Shown here: piece by piece, positions 9,354 to 20,886 of the stretch
Layout: every line of letters begins with the position of its first letter
Numbering within the stretch: position 1 is the stretch's first letter
NCBI GenBank assembly: GCA_949987705.1
Contig: CATLJY010000887.1
Span: 62,001-126,000 of the forward strand
Reading direction: 5' to 3'
Source of the DNA: Thereva unica
Lineage: Eukaryota > Arthropoda > Insecta > Diptera > Therevidae
DNA: 64,000 nt
Notes under the pieces: model-generated
The model's input: the letters and a program-made list of their open reading frames with translations, nothing else
The model's database searches: none
Told to the model about the DNA's origin: nothing
Program-made: the position numbers and the translations under genes

Positions 9354-10600
9354 TAATGATTGTCTCCATCGCAGCTGTAGGAGAGGTCTGCATAGCTCCG
9401 GTAATGGAGAGACAAGCAAGCCGTTGCAGTTTGCTGAACTTGAAGATCGACTTAATCTGTTTAGTCTGACGAAAGAAATATATACCAGCGAGCGAGGAAA
9501 TGAGGGACAACGAGATATTTTATAAGTTTGGCCCAAATGGATAACAGGATAGCTGCAATATGCGTTGTGAGCCACAGATCTTAGAAAGCAGCAAAGAAAC
9601 CTAATAGCAGCAGGAGGGTTTTTAATTGACAACAATACTAAGCTTTTTGGCACAGTACAGTCAACATTGGAAGAGGAACATTATTGAGTAAAAGAGGTGG
9701 AATACCATTCGGAGAGATCGAGCGACGACTTAGAAAAGGTACTTGCAATTATTTGAGGAAATTAATAGGTCTCCATTCCATTGATTTATTTGAGACAAGG
9801 TGCTGTTGATTTCAGAGACACAGAGTTTAATCAGATTAGGAGGACTAGACATATACTATAGCTGGAGATCATCTGCATATATGTAGATGAAAAGAGTAGC
9901 GACGGATTACGGAGGGAAGATCATTAATACAGAGGGGGAAAAACCGAAACCTGAGGCACGCTTAGAAAAGAAGAATTGAAATCTATTACAGAGAAGGAAA
10001 GAGAAAATGCGACCAGAAGAAGATTAAAAGTCAAATCAAAATACCGCGACTTTTTATGTATGGGAACCACTATAGCTTTATCCCCCACCCCCAGTAAAGG
10101 AACTTGGGAGATTAACAGGAAGTAATTAAGAATATGTTTGATGGTTTCAACGATTATAGGGGAGGGACTATTAAGAAAGCGAGGAGAGATTCCAACATAC
10201 CCAAAATTGCTTAGTGGGCAGAACAGGCACAAGTTTACGAGAATAAAATTCACGCTTGGCCGATTTGACTTTACTACAGATTAAGTTACGAAGATTTTTA
10301 TAATCACTGAGATAGCTCAGGATCCTTGTTCTGCTATAACTTCTGTACAAGAACTCACGCTCAACAATCAAGTTGCGAATTTCATGAGAAAAGCAGGCGC
10401 AAGTTGGAGATTTGCAATGCCTTCTTATAACTAAAGGGACACGTGGATTGGCCGAAGGTAAGGACGCAGTAATTTCAGAAATGCGAATAAAATTGATATT
10501 AAGTCTCGATATGAAGAAAAGTCGAACAGAGAGGAGAGGAGAAAAGATAGCACAGTATTTCATTTTGGAGGTGTTGATCTCAACACGATTCTTGCGGCGT
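9354..10600 (-). pseudogene. Reverse-transcriptase half of the split non-LTR retrotransposon
   Basis: Read from 10,600 downwards on the minus strand, there is an endonuclease-to-RT linker ending in FYSRKLVPVLPTKQFW, then a segment with SQVP...AIVVPIHKKS (an RT finger motif). After a frameshift, IYADDLQL follows, with the catalytic YADD at 9,868-9,879. The C-terminal thumb LQRLACLSITGAMQTSPTAA then ends in AMETII exactly where the Harbinger element starts. The RNase H portion continues at 1,020 downwards. Several frameshifts make it non-functional although the catalytic YADD is retained. The 5' half, including most of the endonuclease, is missing; the edge near 10,600 abuts an unrelated plus-strand element. 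Confidence 0.82.
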
Positions 10601-10604
10601 AAAT

Positions 10605-11632
10605 CAAGAAGGAGTCGAGTCGGTGTACTAGAGCCTCCTTATCGCGGTATTAGCCTCCTTTCGATCGTCGCCAAAGTTATTACGAAAATCATACAATCGA
10701 GGCTAGAGAATAATCGAGAGCAAACGAGCCGGAAAGAACAAGTTGGATTTAGACCACATCGAGGATGTGTTGATCAAATATTCGCACTCCGTCAGTTAAT
10801 GGAAGAAAGAATTCATTGCAGCAAACGAACTGTCGTCGTTTTCACCGATTTCAAATCCGCGTTCGATTGCATCGATTAGAACAGCTTGTGGAGAGTCTTG
10901 GAAACCGAACACGTGCTATTGAGAATCATCCAACTTTTCCAAGCGTCGCATCGTACCAGCAGGGTTCGTATTCGAAGCGACTTATCCGAGGAGTTACCGA
11001 TTCAAACGGGTGTCCGACAGGGAGACCCGGCTTCGCCACTTCAACTTCATAACCGACTTAATGTTCGCCCACGATAGCGTCGTCTTCGCCGACACGGATG
11101 CCGAAGCAACGGACATATTATACGACATTTCCCGCGGAAAAGACAAAAGTGCTCACAATGGAAGGATCGAGGGCCAGTGTTCACCTCGATGGAACCCAAA
11201 TCGAACAGATTCCAAGGTTCAAATATTTGGGATCATTGGTTAAGGAAACGAAAGTGGCATCGACGGCCTACGTTCACAGCCGCATCGGCCAGGCAACAGC
11301 AATCTTCGCCTCGCTTAAGTGGTGCATATGGAAACGAGAAAATATTTCCATCAAAACAAAAGTACGCCTTTACCGAAACTTGATCCTTGCGATTCTTCTT
11401 TATGGATCGGAAACGTGAACAGCCGCGCCAAACCGGACGTCAAGAAGCTCGAGGTCTTCCAAATGCGATGCTTGAGGAAGATCCTCGGTGTCCCACGCCG
11501 CAATCGCCTTCGAAACGAGACAGCTAGACAAAGATGCGATCAGCAGACAATGATCGAAGACGAAATGCAAAAAAGTCGACTACTGTGGCTTGGACAGGTT
11601 TTCCGAATGGATGATAGCCGCTTGCCACGTAA
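10605..11632 (+). pseudogene. Non-LTR reverse transcriptase fragment (RTE/Dong-like style)
   Basis: The plus strand encodes RGISLLSIVAKVITKIIQSR, then EQVGFRPHRGCVDQIFALRQ, VVVFTDFKSAFDCID, and after a frameshift LPIQTGVRQGDPASPL. This is followed by a catalytic motif that reads FAHD (11,064-11,075), not FADD. The ~30-residue stretch usually found between the RQGDPxSPL and FADD motifs is missing. KVRLYRNLILAILLYGSET, KLEVFQMRCLRKILGV and RRLLWLG-like segments complete the thumb and C-terminus. The frame continues at 12,111 once the MITE at 11,633-12,107 is removed. The lost catalytic aspartate, the deletion and several frameshifts make it dead. The clade is uncertain. Confidence 0.8.
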
Positions 11633-12107
11633 TGGTCCATCCACACTACGCGGACTTAGGTCATACGCGCTTTTGCCTCTTTTTTTCATATAGAGTTTAA
11701 TGCCTTTTTTTGCGATATTTTTAATGGCAAAGGCAGTACAGCCAAACTGCGCGGACCAAAGGCTGTGCTTAAAAAGTTACATTGTACGTCTACACAATAC
11801 GGGCTTTTCAAAAGCGCGTATGATTTTTCAAACAAAAATTGATTTGTTTTCTCAATTTGCTCACGATTCAGAACTCATGCGCGTTTTTGTCAGAGGCCGC
11901 ACAGTGTGATCGCAAATGAAATTTCAAAATCCGGCTAGAGGGATCGATAGGTAAATTCAAGATGAACATTTTAAAAAAAAAAATTTGTCAATAACTTAAA
12001 AATTACGACCTCTAGAGTAATTTGGGTGAAATATCAAAAATATCGCCACTGTGGGCCGTACGGCGAAAAGCGCGTAGGATCTAAGTCCGCGTAGTGTGGA
12101 CGGCCCA
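11633..12107. mobile_element. 475-bp MITE with TAA duplication
   Basis: The left end TGGTCCATCCACACTACGCG matches the inverse of the right end (TGGGCCGTCCACACTACGCG), and the match continues through GACTTAG and the CGCGCTTTT block for about 45 bp. TAA is duplicated (11,630-11,632 and 12,108-12,110). Removing the element and one TAA restores the host reading frame as L-P-R-K-L-L-W-R. The interior is AT-rich without coding capacity. The TWA duplication and GG(G/T)CC start suggest a PIF/Harbinger-type MITE. Confidence 0.87.
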
Positions 12108-12110
12108 TAA

Positions 12111-12190
12111 ACTTCTCTGGCGAGACCGTCCCGTAGACTGGAGAATCCGGTACCGGTACCGTTCTTCGTCGTTGTTTAAGCTATTATCTA
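12111..12190 (+). pseudogene. C-terminal continuation of the non-LTR fragment
   Basis: In the frame set by removing the upstream MITE, this reads KLLWRDRPVDWRIRYRYR. That is a basic tail resembling the end of the same class of non-LTR reverse transcriptases (LPRKLL...P.GWR). It is short and runs into unrecognised sequence. Confidence 0.6.
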
Positions 12191-12299
12191 AATTTAATTC
12201 TCGGTTCAGTTTTTTTAACGGGACATCGAGGACTCGAACCAACAAGCAAGTATGATGCTAAGTCTAGTAAGTCTGTGGGGTGATGCAGGAGATGTTGAG

Positions 12300-12560
12300 C
12301 TTTATGTTTGAATTTTAGGGTGTCGTACTAATTCGGAAATACTGTCTGGAAGGTTTTACCACAGTCGAGTTGTTCTATTTATAATCGAATTTTTAGACCG
12401 CATATTGTGCCAAATATGGCAGGACGTGGTAGTGAGCCGAGTGAGCTTGTCCTGCTTTACGTAACAGTCAGTTCCCAACAGTGCAATGGCAGTACTGGTA
12501 GATTTTCTTAGGGCGGTCACATTTGTACAGGGGCTTAGTAAGAGTATAGAGGTGCTCATA
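12300..12560 (-). pseudogene. Possible non-LTR ORF2 C-terminal scrap
   Basis: The minus strand ends with INRTTRLW then, after one base shift, NLPDSISELVRHPKIQT and a stop. R-x-x-R-x-W-N-x-L-P-x-S is a common closing motif of non-LTR ORF2 proteins. The upstream part of the frame is not recognisable. The call rests on that motif alone. Confidence 0.35.
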
Positions 12561-15500
12561 GTGCCATCATCGATGTTTTCGTTGTTTGGCTTTGCACCTA
12601 GTTAATTAAAGTAGACATGAGTTCACAATCAAGAAAGGAAGAGTACCGTCATCAAAGAAAGTTGCTGCAGATCTGTAGAGATATGCGTGTCCTACTCATC
12701 AGATTGTCAATGTGCTGATTACCGAGGTATTTGACAACAATTGTCTCTCTTAAGTTTTGTCTTAGTGTGACAAGATTACAACAGTGATTCTATTGATCAA
12801 TTTAATGCCTCAATGCGATCACACCAGCATCTGCAATCAGTTTCAGAGAGCTAGCTCTGAAGTCCTACGTTCCATAGTATGGCCACACATTTTATCTGAA
12901 AAATTCCTCGATATTTTAGATCTACTTCCAATAATATTAAAGTTACAAATATTAAACAATTTTTATTTTCAGTACACAAATCATTGTTGCTTATCATAAA
13001 ACCACCATGAAACATGTGTAACCGTTCCAAGAACTTGAATCGATTGACCTGTTCTAGAGGAGTTATATATGCGAAGAAAAATCAACAAAGTAGCAAAATC
13101 TATATCCTCTTTCTCCTTACTTGAAGTGAGTTACTACCTACTTCTACTTCTAGAACACTAACAACTTCATTTTGTAAATGTCAATATCTCCTTCTGTTCA
13201 ACCAAGCCTTTCAGTCAAGAGCAGAGAATGTACTTGTCAAGCACTTGCTTAGAGATAAATTCTTGGTAATATCGAAACTATGTTCAAGGTGTAGTTGGCT
13301 GTAATTGAGTAAAAAAAATGTGATAAGAAAATGGAATTTTGAAAAAACGAAACGAAAAAGCATTTTTAAATTTATTAAACAACACGAATACAATGTTATC
13401 GATTTAAATAAAACTTCACTTCCTTACTTTCATTACTTTCCTTGTTTACATAAAAAAAACAATATTATCTCGAAAAAATCCCCACCATCCCTGCCATTTC
13501 TCTTGCTGGAGCGCGTTCTTTTACTATAGTAAAGTTCTGCAACACACAGTAGCTTTACCTTTCGCCTGAATGCATGCATTTCGTTCGTATAAATGCAAAT
13601 CCCACCCTAAATCTACCATAGACACAAAGTATTATTTTGTGGCTTTCACAGATAGCTTTTAAAGGAAAATCCTGTATTCTGATGCACTGGATGCTAAACA
13701 AAAGGATACCCACCACAGAAGGCGGAGAGAGAGAATTTATTGGCTATATCTTGGCACAAGCAGTATTCCACCAGCCACTTGTATGCAAATATATATAGTA
13801 CCGTGCTGCGTATTTTGTTGAGCTTAGAGGTGCATATATGCACCTGGAGTATATATCCAGTGAAACTATCAACAAATACCTGGAACAACAAAAGAGTAGA
13901 AGAATGCCATTCAATATGAGGCAATGAAATGCAAATCTAATTCATGCATATTACTTTCAGTAGATCAGAGGTCTGTCTACCCAATGTCCGATATGTTTGA
14001 TTCGCTTGTTTCGTGCTAAATACGGCAGTAATTCGTAATTCCCCTCCTCTGGATGTAGGTGAATGCAAGGGGGGCCAAACAAAGGACACTCATGACAGGG
14101 GTGCGAAAGAACGCTCTCATAACAACTCCATTAGGAATATTTTTTGCTTACTTTAAGCTCCTCCAGACATTGCTTCGCCATTGAAAACTCCGGGGCATAC
14201 ACGTGGCATTTGTGAATGGATTTATTTCGAAAGCCTCTCCTCAATGGACCAACCACACATCTCACTCGTCTTTCGTGCTAGGATATTAGGCATTTCTTTA
14301 TGGTCCATGTGAAGTGGGGAACAACAACCAAAATGCGACCAAAAAAATTGGATAGCAACTGACGTGATGATTTAAGTTTGTTAAGGCTTTTATCTTCGCT
14401 CAAAACTACCCTATTCCATTCTGACCACTCTGATAAAATTCCTAAATACGAGTATCACAAGTCTGGATTAACATTGAACTGGTGGCCAGCGAATGAATGC
14501 CCATAAACATTTCGTTTGAAAGCGTTTTGTTTGACTACGATGAATCCCCGCTCACGATGAACTCTGAACTCATGAAGCCCAATTCAGTATGGGGCGAGGG
14601 TTGATCATAGGAGTCCATAAAAATCTGGACTAAACTAGAGGCGATTAGGGGGTGTTATCTGTTTTGAACAGAGGCTAAAGTGAATCTATTTTAATTCGGC
14701 TTAAGTGATTTATTTTGAATTTTTACAGCAGTAATAATTCCGAGGATTTTGCTCCTTTTCAACTTGGACTGCTGGCATTTTGCTGCATGAATCATATGCA
14801 GTTATCAAGGTATTTGATAGGGCTTTTGAAATGTTAATAAAACGCGACAAATTTGGATATTTCACAACCACTTCGTGAAGACATCTTTAAAATAAATCTT
14901 CAACATAATTCGACGCCGTAATTTTACAATTACAAATCCGATACAACGAGACCCCAATTAATACCTCTCCAGCTTAAGCCCCCAACCAATAACTTACTTC
15001 TCCCAATTTTGTTAACGTGACCCCAGCCCCCACCCAAATCCATCTTAACAAAAACCCCTGCCAGCTCATAAATTTCTTTATCGAACTGGGCAATATCTCG
15101 ACACTTTAAATTTTTCTTTTAGGGTCTATTTTTTTTTACAAAAAAAAAATAGAAGCTTATCTTAAGGTTCAATGAAGTGGGAAATTAAGAAGAAGAAAAA
15201 AAACGTTCAAGGATTCTCTGTGGGGCAATAGAACCCAATTTCGCCCATTTCCTTCCTGTAAGTAATTACAATGGGGAAAATCGGAAGCAAACAAAATAAA
15301 CGAAAATAAAGCGATTTGGTTTCAATGTCGTGGACTGCATCCCATTTGGGTGATTAACTCATTGCATCCTTGTAAGGATGTTAATGTGTAAGCGAGTATT
15401 AAGGACATTAATTTACAAGTTTTATATATGTTGGTCTAGAAAATAACTATCAATACCATAAATGCATTAATCTTTTGGAGCATTGATGGGATTTATTTAG

Positions 15501-16255
15501 TGCCTTACAGGGGCGGACCCAGAAACAGTTCTTGTACTCAAAATCTGGAGATGATTTTCTCTGAAATAGAACTGGGTGTACAGTTAAAAATGAAAGTAAA
15601 AAAATTACTGCCTAAGAATAAAATAATTCCCCGAGTAAAAATAAAAGGTGGCCTACCAACGGGCGAACACCGGCCGTGTTTGGAACCTAGTCCTAGGACA
15701 TGTGCCGCGCATTAGAAGGATGTTTGTCGGACTGTACGGCCGTATATTTATTGAGAAAAACATCATGAAATCTGGTACTCATGTCAAAGATCAAGTTCTC
15801 ACAAACCACACTCAACAATACATTGGTCGTACTCCAGTAGGTACAGCTCAGTACTCGGCCATTTAATTCTTTTCGACAAATTTGGCCATCGTGGGCCCGT
15901 ACGTGCTCCCGTTAAAAGGAGTCAAAAACTCTACGGCCATCATATCTTTCTTAAAAACTGTAAGGCCATCTTTTATTTTTACTCGGGTCAAAAAAACATT
16001 GTAAATCGCAAAATGCTTAAAAAACCAAGGTATATTGAGATTTTTCGTATGCTTTGAACCTGCGAGTACATATCCGCTAAATGGAGTCATCCAAGTTTCT
16101 GTTAGTAAGTATACATATTAGTGGAAATCAGGTTGAACCCAACTCCAACTACATGTAGACGTGAATCGAGTTGATTTAGGATCCACTAAACTCTACACAA
16201 CTCTGCTTGTTGAAGTAATGCACCTAAGAGCTAGTTCAGTAGTTGAGTGGTTGAA
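12560..16255. other. Unrecognised AT-rich region
   Basis: No frame here has a recognisable domain. Poly-A/T tracts and short unique-looking sequence predominate. About 15,780-16,000 resembles 57,000-57,200 (shared AACAATACATT, TTTGGCC, GTGCTCCC and GGCCATCTTTTATTTTTAC blocks), so at least that part is a dispersed repeat. The rest could be host intergenic or intronic DNA. Confidence 0.5.
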
Positions 16256-16259
16256 TTTA

Positions 16260-16564
16260 GGCCTCGATTCCCAGATCCGACGGGAGGGAAGTGAGTGAGG
16301 ATTTGACACTTTGCGATTCTCAAATCCGCAGTCCCGGATTGGTTTAAATCGAAAATTCGGAGTGAAGACTCACGCGATAATGAAATATATGATGTCGGAT
16401 TATCTCAGGCGCATTTGTCGTTCAAATCCGCAGAAAATTTGTTGCGGATCACACTTTTACAGCGCGGAAAATGTCAAAAAGAAATTCGGGGTTGCGGATC
16501 TGAGAATCGCAAAGTGTCAAATCCGCAACTCACTTCCCTCCCGTCGGATCTGGGAATCGAGGCC
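16260..16564. mobile_element. Foldback MITE with ~70-bp arms, TTA duplication
   Basis: The arm starting GGCCTCGATTCCCAGATCCG runs about 70 bases and is repeated in inverse at the right end, finishing at 16,564. TTA is duplicated at 16,257-16,259 and 16,565-16,567. Internal sequence also repeats the CAAATCCGCA motif. It has no coding capacity. The GGCC start and TWA duplication place it with the PIF/Harbinger-like MITEs of this window. Confidence 0.87.
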
Positions 16565-16567
16565 TTA

Positions 16568-16814
16568 GTTGACAGCAGCATCTCTGTGTTTTGTTTGTGA
16601 TTTGTGCAACGAGTCGAAAATTCAACTCAACCTCAATTCAACTATACAACTCATCATTTATAAATAAATACGTAGTATGTGGTTCGTAAACACCCTGTAT
16701 GTTAGTGGATAGTGGCGATAGCTCAATATATAGAACAGTTTTTTTTCAAATATATGAAGGAATCACCCCAGAAAATATTATCCGCGTGGTCGAACAAAGG
16801 ATTTTATTGAATAT
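16568..16814. other. Short unrecognised spacer
   Basis: I see nothing coding and no repeat that I can define between the foldback MITE and the hAT element. Confidence 0.5.
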
Positions 16815-17231
16815 CTGATGACTAGAGGGCGGATTATATGAAAATGCATATTTCTTATTTATACTGTTCTTTATGTCAAAACTATTAAGAAGGTTGTTTT
16901 ATGGTATTTACAACTTAAATATAATATTTTTTTTGCATATTTTACATATTTGCATATTTGCATATTTTTTGCATATTTGTATATTTTTACAGTTTTGTGC
17001 CATCGTATTATTGTTTTAAATTAGTTTAAAAACTTAGAATCATTCATATTTTCGTGTGAATTGTATCTGAAACTCTAGGGTGGGCAACATAGAAGTTGTT
17101 TTAAGTCATCTGTTTCGAGTTTTCTATTGAATTTTTCCATTTAAAACTTGTAACGAATGAATTGAAACGACTAATATTTTGCCACCCCTGCATATTTTAT
17201 CTATTTTTATCGGAATATATGTAAAACGAAA

Positions 17232-17740
17232 TGTGTTTCAAAGCAGTTTATCCTCTTTGCTCTGAGAAGTCGACCCGACCCGCGAGACTTTCTAAGCCTA
17301 CCACCCCACACGGAGAGGCCCAAAGTGTTGGACCCGCTCTCTTCTAGGAGAAAATTTCTTATCGCGTCTCTCACCTTAGAAGTCCTTAACGCCAACCTTA
17401 AAGTGCAGCTTTTGTCGGATATGATCAAGTTCAATGAAGACACCCGACTTACAAGACATACGAAACTGCTCAAGGAATACCCACATCGGACCGAGTACGC
17501 AAGGAATGAGCCCGTTAACAGATTCTGCGTGGTCTTAAACAATTATAGATTATGTTACTCCCCTTCAATAAATAAAGCATCCTATAAAAAAAGACTTAAA
17601 TCTTTCCTGACAACCTAATTACTAACACTCCTTAGAATTAACTAATTATATGTACATATATGCCAGTGTTTGTCTATAAGAACTCTCTGTTGTATTTAGT
17701 TTAAGTATGCCTTGTTTGGCAAATAAATAAATAAATAAAA
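17232..17740 (+). mobile_element. 5'-truncated non-LTR retrotransposon 3' end
   Basis: The frame to 17,618 encodes the closing part of a non-LTR ORF2, including YARNEPVNRFCVVLNN (compare the R-x-E-P-V-N-R-M motif at 22,199-22,684) and a basic end KKRLKSFL. It is followed by a short 3' untranslated region and an AATAAATAAATAAATAAA tail at about 17,719-17,740. A heavily 5'-truncated copy with a simple-repeat tail is typical of a Jockey-like insertion. It interrupts the hAT transposase region. I could not define its target duplication. Confidence 0.72.
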
Positions 17741-17741
17741 G

Positions 17742-18180
17742 GATATTATACATAATTTTGTGTTGGCTTTCAAAGTGGTTCGACATTTACCATTAGAATT
17801 AGCATTGGAATCAAGAAGGTTGTCATTAACCGAATCAATTAGATACGTCGAAGATGCTAAAAAAACCATTATAATTCCTTGAGGTTTTGGCAAAACGGTT
17901 ACAGGTAAACTTCAACAAGTTTTAGATAAAAATCTTGGATATAAAGCTATGCATCGAGTTAGTATGATGCTACGAAATGACAACATAACTGAAGATTTAC
18001 CAAAAAGTTCTCAAGCAACTAAGATCAATATCAATTTATTAAGCAAGTACAAATTTGCTCCCATTTCATCAAGTGATGTAGAAAGATCTTTTTCTGCATA
18101 TAAAATGATATTAACTGAGAAACGTCATACCCTTCTTTTTCTTCTTTACGCTCCTTTAATCCCTCATGGGACATAGGGCG
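17742..18180 (+). pseudogene. hAT transposase C-terminal remnant
   Basis: The plus strand reads LALESRRLSLTESIRYVEDAK and, after a stop at about 17,880, KYKFAPISSSDVERSFSAYK then ILTEKRH. The API-(T/S)-S-x-D-V-E-R-S-F-S-x-Y-K block is the hAT dimerisation domain (Dimer_Tnp_hAT). Upstream DDE residues are not visible. It belongs to the enclosing element at 16,823-19,654. Confidence 0.8.
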
Positions 18181-18329
18181 GAGACAGTTGCCTTCCAACT
18201 AGAGTTGAGCCGGACTTACAAAAGGCAGTTCATTTGTCCCGTACACGATAGTAAATTGTACTGAGGCCTCAACTTTTTTAAATGTCCCGGTTCAAAAATA
18301 ATGTACTACTGCGATATGGGCGTGTTTCG

Positions 18330-19010
18330 TACGATTGTAAATTACGAAGTTGACAGACATTTCTTTCTTCTTTTGCGGCAGTAAAATATCCAATTTGAAC
18401 TGCGCCGAGGTTAGATTGTAAACACGAACTGGAACATTTTCTTATTTCCTTTGCGACTGTAAAATATCCAATTCAAATTGCGGCTAGGTGAGATTGTAAA
18501 CACGAACTGACGAGACATTTTCTTACAGCTTTTGCCGCAGTAAAATATCCAATTTAAATCGAGACGTGGTGAGATTGTAAATACGATCTGGAGAGAAATC
18601 TCTTACATTTTTGGAGGGAGTGAAATTTTGTACTAAAGAGACAATTCTTCCATTTTTTGAGTAAGTGAAGTTTTGTACTCGAGAGATATTTCTTACATTT
18701 TTCAAGGGAGGTAAATTTTGAACCGAAGAGGCAATTTTTACATTTTTCGAGGGAGGAAAATTTTGTACTGAAGAGGCAATTCTTACATTTTTCGAAGAAG
18801 GCATTTTTCTATGGAATGAATTTTTGTACTCGAGAGATACATATTTCTTATATTTTTCGAGGGAGGTAAATTTTGTACTGAAGAGACATTTATTTCATAC
18901 ATTTTTCGTGGGACGTAAATTTTGTATTGAAGAGACAATTCTTACATTTGTCGAAGGAGTGAAGTTTTGACTCGAGAGACATTTCTTACTTCTTTTTAGG
19001 CGAGGTGCGA
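18330..19010. repeat. Tandem minisatellite inside the hAT element
   Basis: From about 18,590, units of roughly 60 bp recur, each with TTCTTACATTTTTCGAGGGAG, then a variant of TAAATTTTGTACTGAAGAGA. Before this, a longer unit with TAAAATATCCAATT and GATTGTAAACACGAACTG occurs two or three times (18,380-18,600). Minus-strand frames made of repeated VQNF/SKNV units are a by-product. Confidence 0.75.
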
Positions 19011-19662
19011 TTGTAAAATAGAAATATTATTTCTGGAATATTTTCGTGTTATTTTCAATTTTAGGGAATTTCATTTCAAATCTGTAAATATGTTTTTCCT
19101 TATACAGTTTACAAAAATTATAAAAAATATTTTTGTAATTAAATATCATTCATTCATCATTTATCGTATCCCCTTTTTCGCAAACCATTCAGATCATTGT
19201 ACAGGTTCAAAAGGAAAAAGAGACTCCCCTTACAAATTCATTTAATAATCGTGTCCTACCCAACACTACTTCCAACGGACTCTGTTTCGCGCGACAGCTC
19301 TCAGCCCCGACCAGGATCTAACCTTACATCCACAAATATCGAAAATAATGATTGTGTAGGTACATTGTGCCCTCAATTATATGTATATCCCAAAAATAAA
19401 AAACCATTTCTTAAAACATTGTTTTAATATGTATTTTATTGCATATTTTTTGCATATTTTGAATTATTTTTGCATATATTTGCATATTTACTGCTGCATA
19501 TTTTTACATTAAATTTAGCATATTTTGATATGTTATAAAAAATGGATTCTGTCAACAAAAGTATTAGTACATACAAAATAAAAGTATTAGTACTTACAAA
19601 ATTAAAAAAAAATTATCATTAAAAATATAAAAGTTGCATATAATCCGCACTCTACTGATGAC

Positions 19663-20860
19663 GAATACAAGTAGCGAAAAAGGGGATATGAGTATTTTAA
19701 ATCTTTAAAACGGCGAAAATGTATAATATATTTTGTAGACAATGAAATTACCTACAATCTTTGTAATAACTATTTTATGATAAGACTTAGCATTTAAGAG
19801 ATATTTGCAAAAACTGATTTTCCATCTTTTGAATTAACTTTTTTGCTCCTCCCGATTGAGCAATGCGACATTTCATTTATAATGATTTTTTAAGGCCTAC
19901 TACAGTTTTCAGCTATTCAGCGATTTTGACTGGGCTATGCCTGTCTGTCAAGGGTATAAAAAAAGTTATGTACACCTGCACATCAATGCAACAAATTGAA
20001 TGAAAGGGTTAAAATGAATGTGTTCCTATGTCCCTTGATATTCGTGGGTTGGGTCTGGGTGCAAAGCAAAGAAGAAGATCTATGAACCCTAGCTTTAAGA
20101 ATTTGGACACTTCAAGACAGAGACCGACAATCGTGGAGTTGCACGAGCTATTAATGATCTTTGAGTGCAGGTACGCACGTTCATAAGAGTAGTAGGACAT
20201 TTTTGAAGTGGGACATTACAATAAATTGAGCAGTCAGTACCATTTAACGTTGTGTAAGGGACAAATTTACTGCCCAGGATAAGTCCTGCTCAAGTCTAAA
20301 CGTATCGGTTAGTCAAAAAGCTCAGGATCTAAAATCCTCATTTTTTAAAATTCAACAATTTCTGATATAGACCTATTTTGATTAACTAACATTTCACACT
20401 AAGCACACAACTACAATTTAAAAATTTTGTCAAGATTTTTTTTTCGTTAAAAATAAAGACAGAAATATTTATAGAAGTAAATTTCCTAGTTCAATTTAAC
20501 TTGACATATTTTTTCAGTACTGAAATATCCCAAACTTATAGAGCTGTCCCTCATTTCCCCCCTTGAATCCGCCACTGGTGGCAAACATACAGTTGATATG
20601 ATATACCTATAAATGCAACTTTTATAAAATAACAAGATACTTATGGAGGTCTGAGGTTCCCCCCCCCCCACCTATGAGACAAAAATATACCTAATCTAGA
20701 AAAAAAATTTCCATTAAATATTTCGATTTTATATTTACAAATAAATAAATTCAATTCTTTTGCATAAACAAACAAATTGTACACATAAGTATGTACTTAT
20801 GTGTATGTAAACATATATATTTACTCTTCTAACTCTCATAGTAAAAAAATCGTATATTAT
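19663..20860. other. Unrecognised AT-rich repeat-like region
   Basis: About 19,795-19,880 (GAGATATTTGCAAAAACTGATTTTC and surroundings) resembles 8,450-8,500, so it is a diverged dispersed repeat. A C homopolymer lies near 20,660. No coding domain is seen. Confidence 0.45.
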
Positions 20861-20886
20861 TATTATTATTATTGTTATTATTAGGT
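20855..20886. repeat. ATT trinucleotide microsatellite
   Basis: A short ATT run with one G interruption directly abuts the left end of the following element and blurs its target duplication. Confidence 0.8.

Larger units (their letters stand above)
16823..19654 (+). mobile_element. hAT DNA transposon (2.8 kb, decayed) with 8-bp duplication
   Basis: The left end TAGAGGGCGGATTATATG matches the inverse of the right end (TAGAGTGCGGATTATATG). CTGATGAC is duplicated exactly at 16,815-16,822 and 19,655-19,662; 8-bp duplications are diagnostic of hAT. GCATATTTTTTGCATATT-type repeats lie inside both ends (about 16,930-17,000 and 19,440-19,520). The interior holds a transposase C-terminal remnant at 17,742-18,180, a nested non-LTR 3' end at about 17,232-17,740, and tandem ~60-bp repeats at 18,590-19,000. 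Transposition would need a transposase supplied in trans. Confidence 0.88.

Noticed and set aside
18523..18804. 93-codon minus-strand frame with repeated SKNV/VQNF units
   Set aside because: Translation of the ~60-bp tandem repeat in the hAT element.
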